Assembly: GCA_030248065.1 (NCBI GenBank)
Contig: JASAMV010008712.1
Location: 29,843-93,842 of the forward strand
Direction of reading: 5' to 3'
Source: Rhynchonema sp. JSB1_4
Taxonomy: Eukaryota > Nematoda > Chromadorea > Monhysterida > Xyalidae
Length of the DNA: 64,000 nt
Numbering within the stretch: position 1 is the stretch's first letter; every line of letters begins with the position of its first letter. The notes under the pieces are model-generated. The model saw nothing but the letters and a program-made list of their open reading frames with translations, ran no database searches and had not been told where the DNA came from. This document shows, piece by piece, positions 1 to 10,700 of the stretch. The position numbers were made by a program, and so were the translations under genes.

Positions 1-37
1 CGTAAGATTATGGCAATGCAAAACGGTGTGAAATAAA
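1..37 (+). CDS. 3' tail of an upstream zinc-finger gene copy (unit A)
   Basis: Bases 1-5 complete a codon and give a TAA stop, and AATAAA lies at 32-37. The stretch is the same as the end of unit B, where the stop is at 6891-6893 and AATAAA at 6920-6925. The window therefore opens at the last codons and 3' UTR of another array member. Only the tail is visible, so its coding state is unknown. Confidence 0.5.
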
Positions 38-845
38 GTGTAAATATATGCAGTATTTCTTTTTGAAAACTGGTAGAAAATTATTGTGCTTTATCGGCCT
101 TTCTGCCGTGGTTGGTTTTTCTAGAATATGTTTGATATGTATCTCAAACCGATTACATTCTGTGCACTTTCTCGATTTTGATTTGTTTTTTTTGGAATAA
201 AAATGCAGCATTACTGAATACATTGAAAGTTGTATGATTGTCAACTGTTTTGACGCAGGGAAGGCTATCTACATGCCTCGTACATTCGTATATTCTTCAC
301 GGCACGGGCGCGGAGCTGAAGCCGTAGGCACGGGTTCCGTCTAGTGCACTCCTAAATTAATAATTTAGTCTGCAGCATTATATTTTTTCAAATCAGGTGA
401 TTTTCTAGCCGCACACGCAAAGCTGCCAAAAGCCAAACGATCCACAAATTACAGCTTCATTACCACCAAAATTTCTCGTTCTGCTTCTCTGCTCTGCACT
501 TGGGTTCGTCGCTTAATCACCGCTCTCATCAAATTCCCATCTCTCTTCATTCTCCTTTGTTTGCGCAACACGTGTCTTTCCAACCCCCTCTGTGTACCAT
601 GTGGTCGGCGTCTACGCCGTTGTTCTGTCATCTATGTGCCGCACCATGTTTGTCCGTCGAACATCTACGTGAACATTTGTGTCAAGCACATTTGCTGTAT
701 CAACCGTACAGGCACGTTTGACGGGGGGGGTGTCTTTTTTCGTTTCTTTGAAACGTGCAATGGACAGGGTGTATGCTGCATTCTTACTGATGTGACATGC
801 AAGGTTTTGATACTTAGGGTGGCATTTTCGAAACGGTGTAAAGTT
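1..845 (+). repeat. Tandem duplication, copy 1 (partner 6889-7745)
   Basis: This stretch matches 6889-7745 with only scattered substitutions and small indels. It carries the gene tail, the spacer and the first zinc-finger exon of the next copy. Spacing between gene-copy ends is about 6.9 kb (5 to 6893) and 6.45 kb (6893 to 13346), which defines a tandem gene array. At 298-343 lies a GC-rich motif starting CACGGCACGGGCGCGG, which recurs inverted near 40,910-40,960. Confidence 0.85.
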
Positions 846-1114
846 CGGTGATTCGTAGCTCGGTAGCTTCGCCGCTCAGCGCAGACGGCGTTTCGCCTTT
901 TCTTCAAGCGTGCGTTGTTTGCATCTTCTTTCTCACGTCTTGTCTGTACCTCTTGCAGCTGTTGGATTGTCCTGCATTCCGTCAATTTTGCCCCTGACAG
1001 CATAAATCACCTCCTCGAAATTCATACATATCGTTAAACGCTGCCCCCGCCCCTTCCTGCCGTCCCCGCGCGTCTCTGCTCTCGCGCTGTTCGCTTACGC
1101 CCCCTCCACCCCTA

Positions 1115-2784
1115 TTTAAAGGACTCGGGACATAACCGAAGGAAGGGTGGCAGGGCATATTGGTATATACCGTTGGAAAACATTCTGACAGCCTATGTTA
1201 CACACAAGTTTTAAGCTCCTTGGAGATTCGCTATCTCTCGGTAGAGGGACTTTTCGTTCCAGAAAAAAGTGAATTTTTTCACAACTTGGAACCACCGGTG
1301 CAGAAACCCCAAATGAGCTGCGGTTCACGTAACACGTGGACATAATTACAACAGCTTCTGGATAACTTGTCACCACAACTTCAGTCGCTCAAACCATTGC
1401 TTCACTCGGTGAGGGGGCGAAACGTTCCAAAAATCGGCCATATTTTTCGAGAACACAAGTTTGTCCCTAAATTTTGAGGCCGTGCTTTGCGCTGCAGAAA
1501 TAGAAATGCAATGGGAAAATAGAGCATTGTCGAAAGTACCAGAAAATAAGGTTTTTAAATTTTGAAACTCATGGCTAGCTCCGTGACAGGCCTAAAAATC
1601 CATTGAATTACCATTAAGCCAGATGGTTACATTTATCGCCAGAATTGTGGCACAAAAAGGCCACAGATTGTATCGCATTCGCAACAAAAAATCGAGAGAA
1701 ACGTCTGGTTTAGCAACCTATCAAAGTCCGAAGACCCCAAGGTCTACAAATCTCTCGGGGCAGCCATAGTAATCTGAATACGACATTGAGCTATACAAAT
1801 GCTCATTGTTGATAGCTATTGCAAATGTGATAGCAGCACCAAAGAATGTATCTCCAGAGTAGCTTTTGAACAATATATGACAAGCCCCAAAAAAATTCTA
1901 ACGCTTGGGAGCACAGGTTAAAAAATTGCTTTTTTGCAGATTCTGGAATGAACCGTCACGTCACCGTGTGCGATTTCGGAATTTTGACCGTTTCTTGTCC
2001 ATAGTATGAGATAGTATGTGCATGTCATATATCGTTCGATAGCTATTTCAGGGCTACATCGTTTGGTGCTATCAGATGTGAAATAGTTCTCAACAGAAAC
2101 GACTTATAGCCGAATATCGTATTCAGGTTTGCATGGCTGCAACAGTAGGTCCATCGAGTTTGAAGTCTTCAAAATCATCTAAGTTGTTGGACTGTGCGTT
2201 TATCTGACATTTTCCTTTCAAATGCGATGCAATACGTGGCCTATTTACATCACATTTCCGCCAATAAATGCGACTATATAGTTTTGGGGCAATTTTTGGG
2301 TCTTTTTCGGCCTGTCACGCCGCTGCATAAGGGCTTCCAAATCTAAAAACCTTATTTTCTGGTACTTTCGGCGAAGGTCTGTTTTTCTGTTGCACTTTCA
2401 TTTCTGGAACGCAAAGCGCGGCCTCGAAATTTAGGGACAAACTTGTGCTCTCGAAAAATGTGGCCGATTTTTGGAACGTTTCGCACCCTCACCGAGTGAA
2501 GCAATGCTTTGAGCGACTGATGTTGTGATGATAAGTTATCCAGAAGCTTTTGTAATCCTATCCATGCGTTACTTGACGTCCAGCTGATTTGTGGTTTCTG
2601 CACCGGTCGTTCCAAGTTGTGAAAAAATTCACTTTTTTCTGGAACGAAAAGTCGCTCCACCAAGAGATAGCGAATCTCCAAGGAGCTTAAAGCTTGTGCG
2701 CGACATATGCTGTCAGAGTGCTTTCCAACGGTGTATAACACTATGCCCTGCTACCCTTCCTACGGTTATGTCCCGAGCCCTTTA
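1115..2784. mobile_element. Palindromic foldback element, copy 1
   Basis: The ends are TTTAAAGGACTCGGGACATA and its inverse near 2784 (TGTCCCGAGCCCTTTAA). The whole ~1.67 kb is an imperfect palindrome: each arm of roughly 830 bp pairs with the other around 1,950. No transposase reading frame is seen; the ORFs are arm sequence read by chance. The second copy at 4303-5966 lies in opposite orientation. The structure fits a non-autonomous foldback or long-TIR DNA transposon; the superfamily is not determined. Confidence 0.85.
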
Positions 2785-2839
2785 ATCGCACTCCTGATAC
2801 AATCATTATATTCTGATCTCAAGAAATTTAGCTATGTAA

Positions 2840-3720
2840 AACTTAACTTGCATGTTACCCACGATTTGTCCCACCCCCAATTACCAACCAAAAACACACC
2901 ACACACACCCCAAACCTGCAACAAAGTATAGCAGAAGGTAATGTATGTGCGCCTTCCATGTCCAGCTATCCATCAGATTGGCAGCACCCCCCCCACACAC
3001 AAAACCCCCACTACACCTCACACAATTTTGTTATTTCGTACCGCACATAGCTCCCCACCCCACCCCCCGCTCAGAATTTTTTTCCCAAGGTTGCCCAGAG
3101 CCCCCCCCCCCAAAAAACACGATGACACCCCTCCAAAAACCAATCGTAATCTCCCGGAATAGTGCGCTAGTGCAGTTTGTACTTCGTTTTACGAACCCCC
3201 CCCACCCCAACAAAAAAATTACCCCCCCAACATAGAAATTTTTTCCTACCAGCGCAACAATGTGATAACGAAGCGGAAACCCCACACCCCCTATTATTTT
3301 ACAACCAAAAAAAAACAACCCCAACAACACCACCCAAAAAAACCAAAAAAACAAATTTTTAAAAAAACTGGAAACCTTAAATTTTTCACAATCAAACTTC
3401 ACTACCAACACCCCAACATAAAGCGCAGCAACACCCCCCCCACGACTGACTTGTTCGTTCAACAACCCCACAAAAAAACAAAAACCCTTATTGCATTGCT
3501 TTCGTACATACAAACACCCACCCACCCCCCCCGCAGTATTATTTTGTCTGCGTATATGCCACGATTATTTCCGGATTGCCTGGGTGTATGCTTAGCCCAC
3601 TTAAAGTCTATTTGCATTCCGACAATTCCCCACCCACTGCCTCCCCCACCCTTCCCATATATCATGCGACCGCGTTGTAGAATGTTTGCCAAAACCTACT
3701 CTAAATCCCCAACCCGCAAT
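2840..3720. repeat. A/C-rich low-complexity tract
   Basis: The plus strand is nearly all A and C runs with sporadic T, such as CCCCCCCC and AAAAAAAA blocks. Long ORFs here come from stop-poor composition and are not genes. Similar tracts lie at 10,505-10,685 and 41,040-41,880. It may be genuine degenerate satellite or a badly resolved assembly region. Confidence 0.7.
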
Positions 3721-4256
3721 AAAACTTAATTAATAGCCTATCCTACGGCTCTATTCAAAGCAACCATCACAGGCCTGTGACATTATATGTAGAGGAATGA
3801 CAACTCGAAAATTATTTTTCCTTCAATGCGTATCCAGATGAAATTTTTTATCTTGTCCGATTTCCATCTGAAATCGTTGGGTTGTCTTGCATGAGCAAGT
3901 GGATAGGACTATAATTGAGTTACATGAGAGTGTCGAGTCGAGTGAGGCGAAATTGCGTCGAGTATTGAGCCTTGCAGTAATTGCCTGTTCCAACGACATG
4001 TTCCTCCGTTGGCTTTGCGCGTTCCTGTCCCGTGCTGCACAACAAAAGCGCGTGCTGACACCACCAATTGGTGCATGCAATGCCTTGTGCGTGATTGTCC
4101 GCAATAAACATTAAAAACTACCCAACTTCTCCTAAGTTATTCAGTCGGTACATCTTTTACACACACAAAAATTCGTTCATTTTCTACTAAACTTCAAACA
4201 TGTACCGATGGAGATCATAAATAATATTCAACCCAACCAAAAAAAAACAAAAAAAA

Positions 4257-4300
<44 letters not shown>

Positions 4301-4302
4301 CG
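3721..4302. other. Spacer with possible transcript remnant and a poly(A) run
   Basis: A plus-strand ORF at 3887-4114 ends just after AATAAA (about 4102), but I recognise no domain and the opposite strand is also open. A run of about 40 A residues (4258-4297) directly abuts the second palindromic element. The run could be a retroposed tail or simple repeat. No gene is claimed. Confidence 0.3.
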
Positions 4303-5966
4303 TTAAAGGGCTCGGGACATAACCGTAGGAAGGGTAGCAGGGCATAGTGTTATACACCGTTGGAAAGCACTCTGACAGCATATGTCGCGCACAAGCTTTA
4401 AGCTCCTTGGAGATTCGCTATCTCTTGGTGGAGCGACTTTTCGTTCCAGAAAAAAGTGAATTTTTTCACAACTTGGAACGACCGGTGCAGAAACCACAAA
4501 TCAGCTGGACGTCAAGTAACGCATGGATAGGATTACAAAAGCTTCTGGATAACTTATCATCACAACATCAGTCGCTCAAAGCATTGCTTCACTCGGTGAG
4601 GGTGCGAAACGTTCCAAAAATCGGCCACATTTTTCGAGAGCACAAGTTTGTCCCTAAATTTCGAGGCCGCGCTTTGCGTTCCAGAAATGAAAGTGCAACA
4701 GAAAAATAGAGCTTCGTCGAAAGTACCAGAAAATAAGGTTTTTAGATTTGGAAACCCTTATGCAGCGGCGTGACAGGCCGAAAAAGACCCAAAAATTGCC
4801 CCAAAACTGTATAGTCGCATTCATTGGCGGAAATGTGATGTAAATAGGCCACGTATTGCATCGCATTTGAAAGGAAACTGTCAGATAAACGCACAGTCCA
4901 CCAACTTAGATGATTTTGAAGACTTCAAACTCGATGGACCTACTGCTGCGGCCATGCAAACCTGAATACGATATTCGGCTATAAGTCGTTTCTGTTAAGA
5001 ACTATTTCACATCTGATAGCACCAAACGATGTAGCCATGAAATAGCTATCGAACGATATATGACATGCCCATACTATCTAATACTATGGGCAAGAAACGG
5101 TCAAAATTCCGAAATCGCACACGGTGACGTGACGGTTCATTCCAGAATCTGCAAAAAAGCAATTTTTTAACCTGTGCTCCCAAGCGTTAGAATTTTTTGG
5201 GGCTTGTCATATATCGCTCGAAAGCTACTCTGGAGATACATTCTTTGGTGCTATCACATTTGCAATAGCTATCAACAATGAGCACTTATAGCTGAATATC
5301 GTATTCAGATTACTATGGCTGCCCCGAGAGATTTGTAGACCTTGGAGTCTTCGGACCTTGATAGGTTGCTAAACCAGACTTTTATCTCGATTTTTTGTTT
5401 CGAATGCGATACAATCTGTGGCCTTTTTGTGCCACAATTCTGGCGATAAATGTAACCATCTGGCTTAATGGTAATTCAATGGATTTTTAGGCCTGTCACG
5501 GAGCTAGCCATGAGTTTCAAAATTTAAAAACCTTATTTTCTGGTACTTTCGACAATGCTCTATTTTCCCATTGCATTTCTATTTCTGCAGCGCAAAGCAC
5601 GGCCTCAAAATTTAGGGACAAACTTGTGTTCTCGAAAAATATGGCCGATTTTTGGAACGTTTCGCCCCCTCACCGAGTGAAGCAATGGTTTGAGCGACTG
5701 AAGTTGTGGTGACAAGTTATCCAGAAGCTGTTGTAATTATGTCCACGTGTTACGTGAACCGCAGCTCATTTGGGGTTTCTGCACCGGTGGTTCCAAGTTG
5801 TGAAAAAATTCACTTTTTTCTGGAACGAAAAGTCCCTCTACCGAGAGATAGCGAATCTTAAAGGAGCTTAAAACTTGTGTGTAACATAGGCTTTCAGAAT
5901 GGTTTCCAACGGTATATACCAATATGCCCTGCCACCCTTCCTTCGGTTATGTCCCGAGCCCTTTAA
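4303..5966. mobile_element. Palindromic foldback element, copy 2 (inverted)
   Basis: It begins TTAAAGGGCTCGGGACATAA and ends TGTCCCGAGCCCTTTAA. It is nearly identical to the inverse of copy 1 (1115-2784) and is itself a full-length palindrome. The two copies bracket a 1.5-kb spacer, so the region has nested inverted symmetry. No coding capacity. Confidence 0.85.
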
Positions 5967-6401
5967 GAGATCGGGGGAAAAAAATTGGGCGGGACGAGGG
6001 CGAATTTTGCCTGGGCATTAGGGGAAAAGAAAAGGGGAAGGGGACAGAAGGATGGTCGAACGAACAACAACTAACTAAATAACTTTCTTTTCTTTTTTAT
6101 GGAATTCACGAATGTTCCAGCGTGTCTCTAAATGTTCATGCTCTGCTTGTCACGCTGGAAGGATAGTAGAAATAGGAAAAAAAAGGGGAAATCAAATTAG
6201 GAGGAGAATAGAACCTAGGGCCCCTCTCCCTTTGGCAGTTCCCTGTGCGCGAGTCGCACGAGCGGGCACGCCGGGACCGCCCCCCTCCCATTCCCCCTTG
6301 TTCCCTCCTTCTTCCCTGTCTGGTGAGATCATGATGCCCACACGACTGTCTAAACACTTGTAGCGTTTGAAAGGCGATTAGGAATGTGCAATTTCCCCTT
6401 T
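5967..6401. other. Purine-rich spacer, no gene seen
   Basis: The stretch from 5,970 to 6,050 is G/A-rich (GGGGAAAAGAAAAGGGG type), followed by a CpG-containing stretch to about 6,330. ORFs on both strands are short and lack recognisable domains. Confidence 0.4.
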
Positions 6402-6628
6402 AAGGCGCGGCCATGCAAACGCGGGCGCGAGTCGCCGGTCAGAAAAATATTCCATGCCCAAGGCCCGCCCCGCGTTTGCATGACCGCACTTACGGGTTGC
6501 GGTTTGCGGGTCACTTGAAACATTTATTTGACTGCAAACACACAAAAATAAACCAATCAGCGTCGAGCCAACGTCGCAGACGTGCCGTAGCACAGTCTGC
6601 GACCCGCGGTTGCATGGCCGCGCCCTTA
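6402..6628. mobile_element. MITE with AAGGCGCGGCCATGCAA termini
   Basis: The left end AAGGCGCGGCCATGCAAACG and the right end TTGCATGGCCGCGCCCTTA are inverted repeats around a ~230-bp body with no ORF. The flanks read TTA/TTA, compatible with a 3-bp target duplication. It sits just 5' of the last exon of unit B. Confidence 0.75.
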
Positions 6629-6888
6629 CGTAAAATTGATACAAAATTGTGAGCCACACATTTCAGAGCCAATCATCTCTTGTGTGGTCCTTTTCAGATG
6701 AAGTCATGTGCCACATTAATTCATTTCTTATTTGTAGCTTGCCAATGAATTCCAACTTTGCAACTGGACCCCACCATGTGCACCACCACAACCGATCAAA
6801 TACAAACGTCAACATCCCGTCGGGAAGTCATCGATTGTGAAACATCAGCGAGCTCGTCGCATTGTTGCTAAGTACTGCTGTAAAGACA

Positions 6889-7745
6889 CGTAAGATTATG
6901 GCAATGCAAAACGGTGTGAAATAAAGTGTAAATATATACAGTATTTCTTTTTGAAAACTGGTAGAAAATTATTGTGCTTTGTCGGCCTTTCTGCCGTGGT
7001 TGGTTTTTCTGGAATATGTTTGATATGTATCTCAAACCGATTACATTCTGTGCACTTTCTCGATTTTGATTTTTTTTCGAATAAAAATGCAGCATTACTG
7101 AATACATTGAAAGTTGTATGATTGTCAACTGTTTTGACGCAGGGAAGGCTATCTACATGCCTCATACATTCGTATATTCTTCACGGCACGGGCGCGGAGC
7201 TGAAGCCGGGCCGTAGACACGGGTTCCGTCTAGTGCACTCCTAAATTAATGGTTTAGTCTGCAGCATTATATTTTTTAAATCAGGTGGTTTTCTAGCCGC
7301 ACACGCAACGCTGCCAAAAGCCAAACGATCCACAAATTACAGCTTCATTACCACCAAAATTTCTCGTTCTGCTTCTCTGCTCTGCACTTGGGTTCGTCGC
7401 TAATAAATGCACCGCTCTCATCAAAATTACCCATCTGCTCTGGTCAATTCATGACCATTTGTTTGCGCAACACGTGTCTTTCCAACCCCCTCTGTGTACC
7501 ATGTGGTCGGCATCAACGCCGTTGTTCTGCCATCTATGTGCCGCACCATGTTTGTCCGTCGAACATCTACGTGAACATTTGTGTCAAGCACATTTGCTGT
7601 ATCAACCGTACAGGCACGTTTGACGGGGGGTGTCTTTTTTTCGTTTCTTTGAAACGTGCAATGGACAGGGTGTATGCTGCATTCTTACTGATGTGACATT
7701 CAAGGTTTTGATACTTAGGGTGGCATTTTCGAAACGGTGTAAAGG
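6889..7745 (+). repeat. Tandem duplication, copy 2 (partner 1-845)
   Basis: Gene tail, spacer and first zinc-finger exon as in 1-845, with a few indels (for example the extra GGGCC near 7,208). It links the 3' end of unit B to exon 1 of unit C. Confidence 0.85.
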
Positions 7746-10700
7746 TCGGTGGCAAGCTCGGTGTGAGAAAGTTCAGTGTAAGCTCGGCGTAAGCTTGAAA
7801 CATTGCACGCTGAGCAAGCTGCAGGCGTGCGTTTCTAAACGAAAGGTCAACTTTGAATTTCGTTTACTACTGTGCAAGCGTAAAGCGTTTGTTTGCAATC
7901 TGGTTCATTTAAGCTGGTTGCACAAACGTCTTAAAGGAATACTTGTAAGTTACCTGACATTTCGCCGCAAGGCTGTTGAGAAATTGAACCTTCATTGACG
8001 GCGGTGCCAAAAATTTTGACGTCACTAACTGTTCGCAGCACAAAATCAAAACAGCTCCATTTAACGAAATTCATACATATCGTTTAAAAACGCTTGTGTA
8101 ACCAGCCTAAACAAACAATATTGCAAACAAACGCTTTACGCTTGCACAGTAAACCGTCAAAGTTGACCTTTCGTTTAGAAACGCGCGTCTGCTGCTTGCT
8201 CAGCGTGCAATGTTTCAAGCTTACGCCAAGCTTACACTAAACTTTCTCACACCGAGCTTTCCATCGACCTTTACACCCAACTGACCTTTGCACCGTTTCG
8301 AAAATATCACCCTTAGAGCCATTGCCATGGTTAGTTGACGTGCTTTTGTGTCATATATCCCAATTTTCCAGTTTCTAAAGCCCATCTTGTTCCTTGAACG
8401 GCCGAAATGCCGAAACTAATTGGATAAAGTATAATGTTTTGAAAATATAGTCCAGCTGTCAATAACACATAAAACACTCCGAATAAAACTATTAAGTGTG
8501 TTGGTGTTCTCTTGTTCCAATGGATCGTGTTCGTGTTTTTCAGATGTACAATTTGCGACACTAAAGCACCGACCAACCGAATGATGCAGGAGCACGTGCA
8601 TGAATCGCATCTGGGATTGAGGCCACTGGTTAGCCCTGTATGTAATAATCTACGTGCTTTTCGGTCAGTTCAACCACTGCTCGTGGATGTCATTGCACGA
8701 TTGTGGCACCCAAAATAAAGCCTAAAGCCAAACCACTTGTTTCAGGTGCTACACCAACCCGACCGGAAAATCGCAGCCAATCTGAACCTGGCCATGCGCT
8801 ATTTGCGCAAATATTTGAGTCTGATTGGTGGCCCCAATTCTGTTGCAACGATGAAACAACCATCCGTATCTTCGACTGGGGGTGTCAAGGCTGAAGAACC
8901 ACCTGCGGAACCGGAAGTGTCTCATTGTGAAACATCAACAACGGCCATCGAAATGGTCTGGGAAATGCCTTCACTCGCTGATGGTTAGACGGCATTTTGG
9001 AAGTCGTATTGGGCAGTGTCACTGTTTGCTGGAATACGGTGGTTAGGTTTGAAACTAACAAAACTCACTGCTGTTACATTATTGCCTTTGACTTGGTATA
9101 AAAATGTTTTCAAATAATATACCCATCCATGAAACTTCAGCCAGCTCTCCATCAGCGTCTGTGCGTAACACGCCTGTGTGCTGTACAGCCAGTGCGCAAC
9201 TGGATAGCTGATGCTTCACAATAGTGTGGATGTGGACTGAGTAAAGATATTTTATGCCAAGTCAAGTCAACTCACTCCGACCCAGGGTGCCATCAAAGTG
9301 CACGTCTGCGAATGTATTGTTTATGTCAGTGCCGCTTGTTCCAAAGTGTTTGTTTGAATCTTGCTTAGCTTCGTTGCACCACCCACAGCAGATAACCATT
9401 AGATGGGCAACCAGCTATAGTAAATTTCCAAATTCGCTGCCGCACAGTAAAGTACGCCACATAGTTAATGTCAAGTTATAAACCCGAACGCTAACCATGC
9501 GCGGTTCTGAAACATTGCGCGCAGCTGCCTGGCTGGATGGCAAGCTGCGTGTGAGTTGGCTGTCCGAATGTTTCACAAGTTGACTTTCGGGTTTAGAACC
9601 TGACATTAACTATGACGTGCTATAATGTGCGGCAGCGAATTTGGAAATTTACTATACCAAGTCTGTATTAGTTGCTGCAGTCCTTTGTATTCTCATTGCA
9701 AATGTAACAAAATAAGCACGAACTCCTTTCAGATGCTTTGTGGTCAACTGTAAAATTGGAGGCAACCGGCGACTCGGAGCTCCGCGATCCTCCGTCATCC
9801 GTTGACTACAGCCACACGCCGAATGTTCAACAGCCGATGTGAGCGTTGCCTCTCTTCGTCATCATCATTTTTAACCAGCTAACCTGTTTTTCGTATCATA
9901 CTTACTAGAGTTTGATATTACAATCGAATCAAATAATCAGGGCAAATAATACCTAAATGGATTGCAGGAAATTCCGGTACGATAATCGACAGCTGAGCAC
10001 GTATTGCACTGGCTGCAACGCGATCGCATACCGAACGCAGTCGTTTCTCAAGTTGAGCAAACGCACACGCCGTTCTCTGCCGGTGGGACGCTCCAAATTG
10101 CTTCAATTGATTAAACACGTCAAACAGTTGAGTGGCATGCATCTGTGTAGCTGGCTGATGTTTCATTTGTGTGTTATATCGCCCACTTGGGTTAAAATGG
10201 AATTGATCGTGTGGCACCTGGGAGCCAAGAGTTATGGGAGCCGATTCATGCGTGCTTTGTTGTGGCTGTGCTGCACTTGACAAAGTTTGGTATAACGCCT
10301 TGATAACTGGCGGGTTATCGCGCCTTTATCATTACCCGGTCGCCCAATAAGTTGGGTGGGGCATCTCAGTGTTTTTGGGGTCTGTGCGCTTCGTCTCAGT
10401 GATGTGGATCCGGAAACAAAACAAAGGGGCAGACGCCATGGGAGCCGAAACCCGCCAGTGATCAAACGCGTTGTGCCTGTGCGTGCCAGCTGGGAGCACC
10501 ACACCAGAAAAAAAAAAAGCCAAAAAAAAACAAAAAAAAAGACAAAAAAAAAAACCGCCCCCCCCCCAAACCCCCCGCCCGCCCCCCCCCCCCCCAACCC
10601 CCCCCCCCCCCCAGACCGCGCCGCCACCCAAAAAAAACACCAAAAAAAAAACAAAAAAAAAAAAAAAAAAAAAAAACAAACAAACCACCACGACCTTTGA

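Larger units (their letters stand above)
599..6893 (+). pseudogene. Broken C2H2 zinc-finger gene copy (unit B)
   Basis: Two exons survive. The first, 599-705, starts at ATG and encodes a C2H2 finger (FCHLC, then HLREH and a second His). It ends before GTACAG, as in unit C. The last, 6738-6893, follows a TTTGTAG acceptor and encodes a basic tail (KYKRQHPVGK and following) ending at TAA, with AATAAA at 6920. The exons for finger 2, the middle and finger 3 seen in unit C are missing. In their place are two large palindromic elements, an A/C-rich tract and a MITE. Exon 1 ends in phase 2 while the last exon starts in phase 0, so direct splicing would shift frame. I call it a remnant. An unnoticed intermediate exon could make it a short gene. 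Confidence 0.6.

Noticed and set aside
2352..2741. Transposase gene in the palindromic elements
   Set aside because: The same frame appears in both arms and both copies by symmetry, is only ~130 codons, and shows no DDE or HTH motif.
3031..3525. ORFs in the A/C-rich tracts
   Set aside because: Gly/Phe or Pro/Thr/Lys-rich translations arise from composition, with no stops because of absent T or G.
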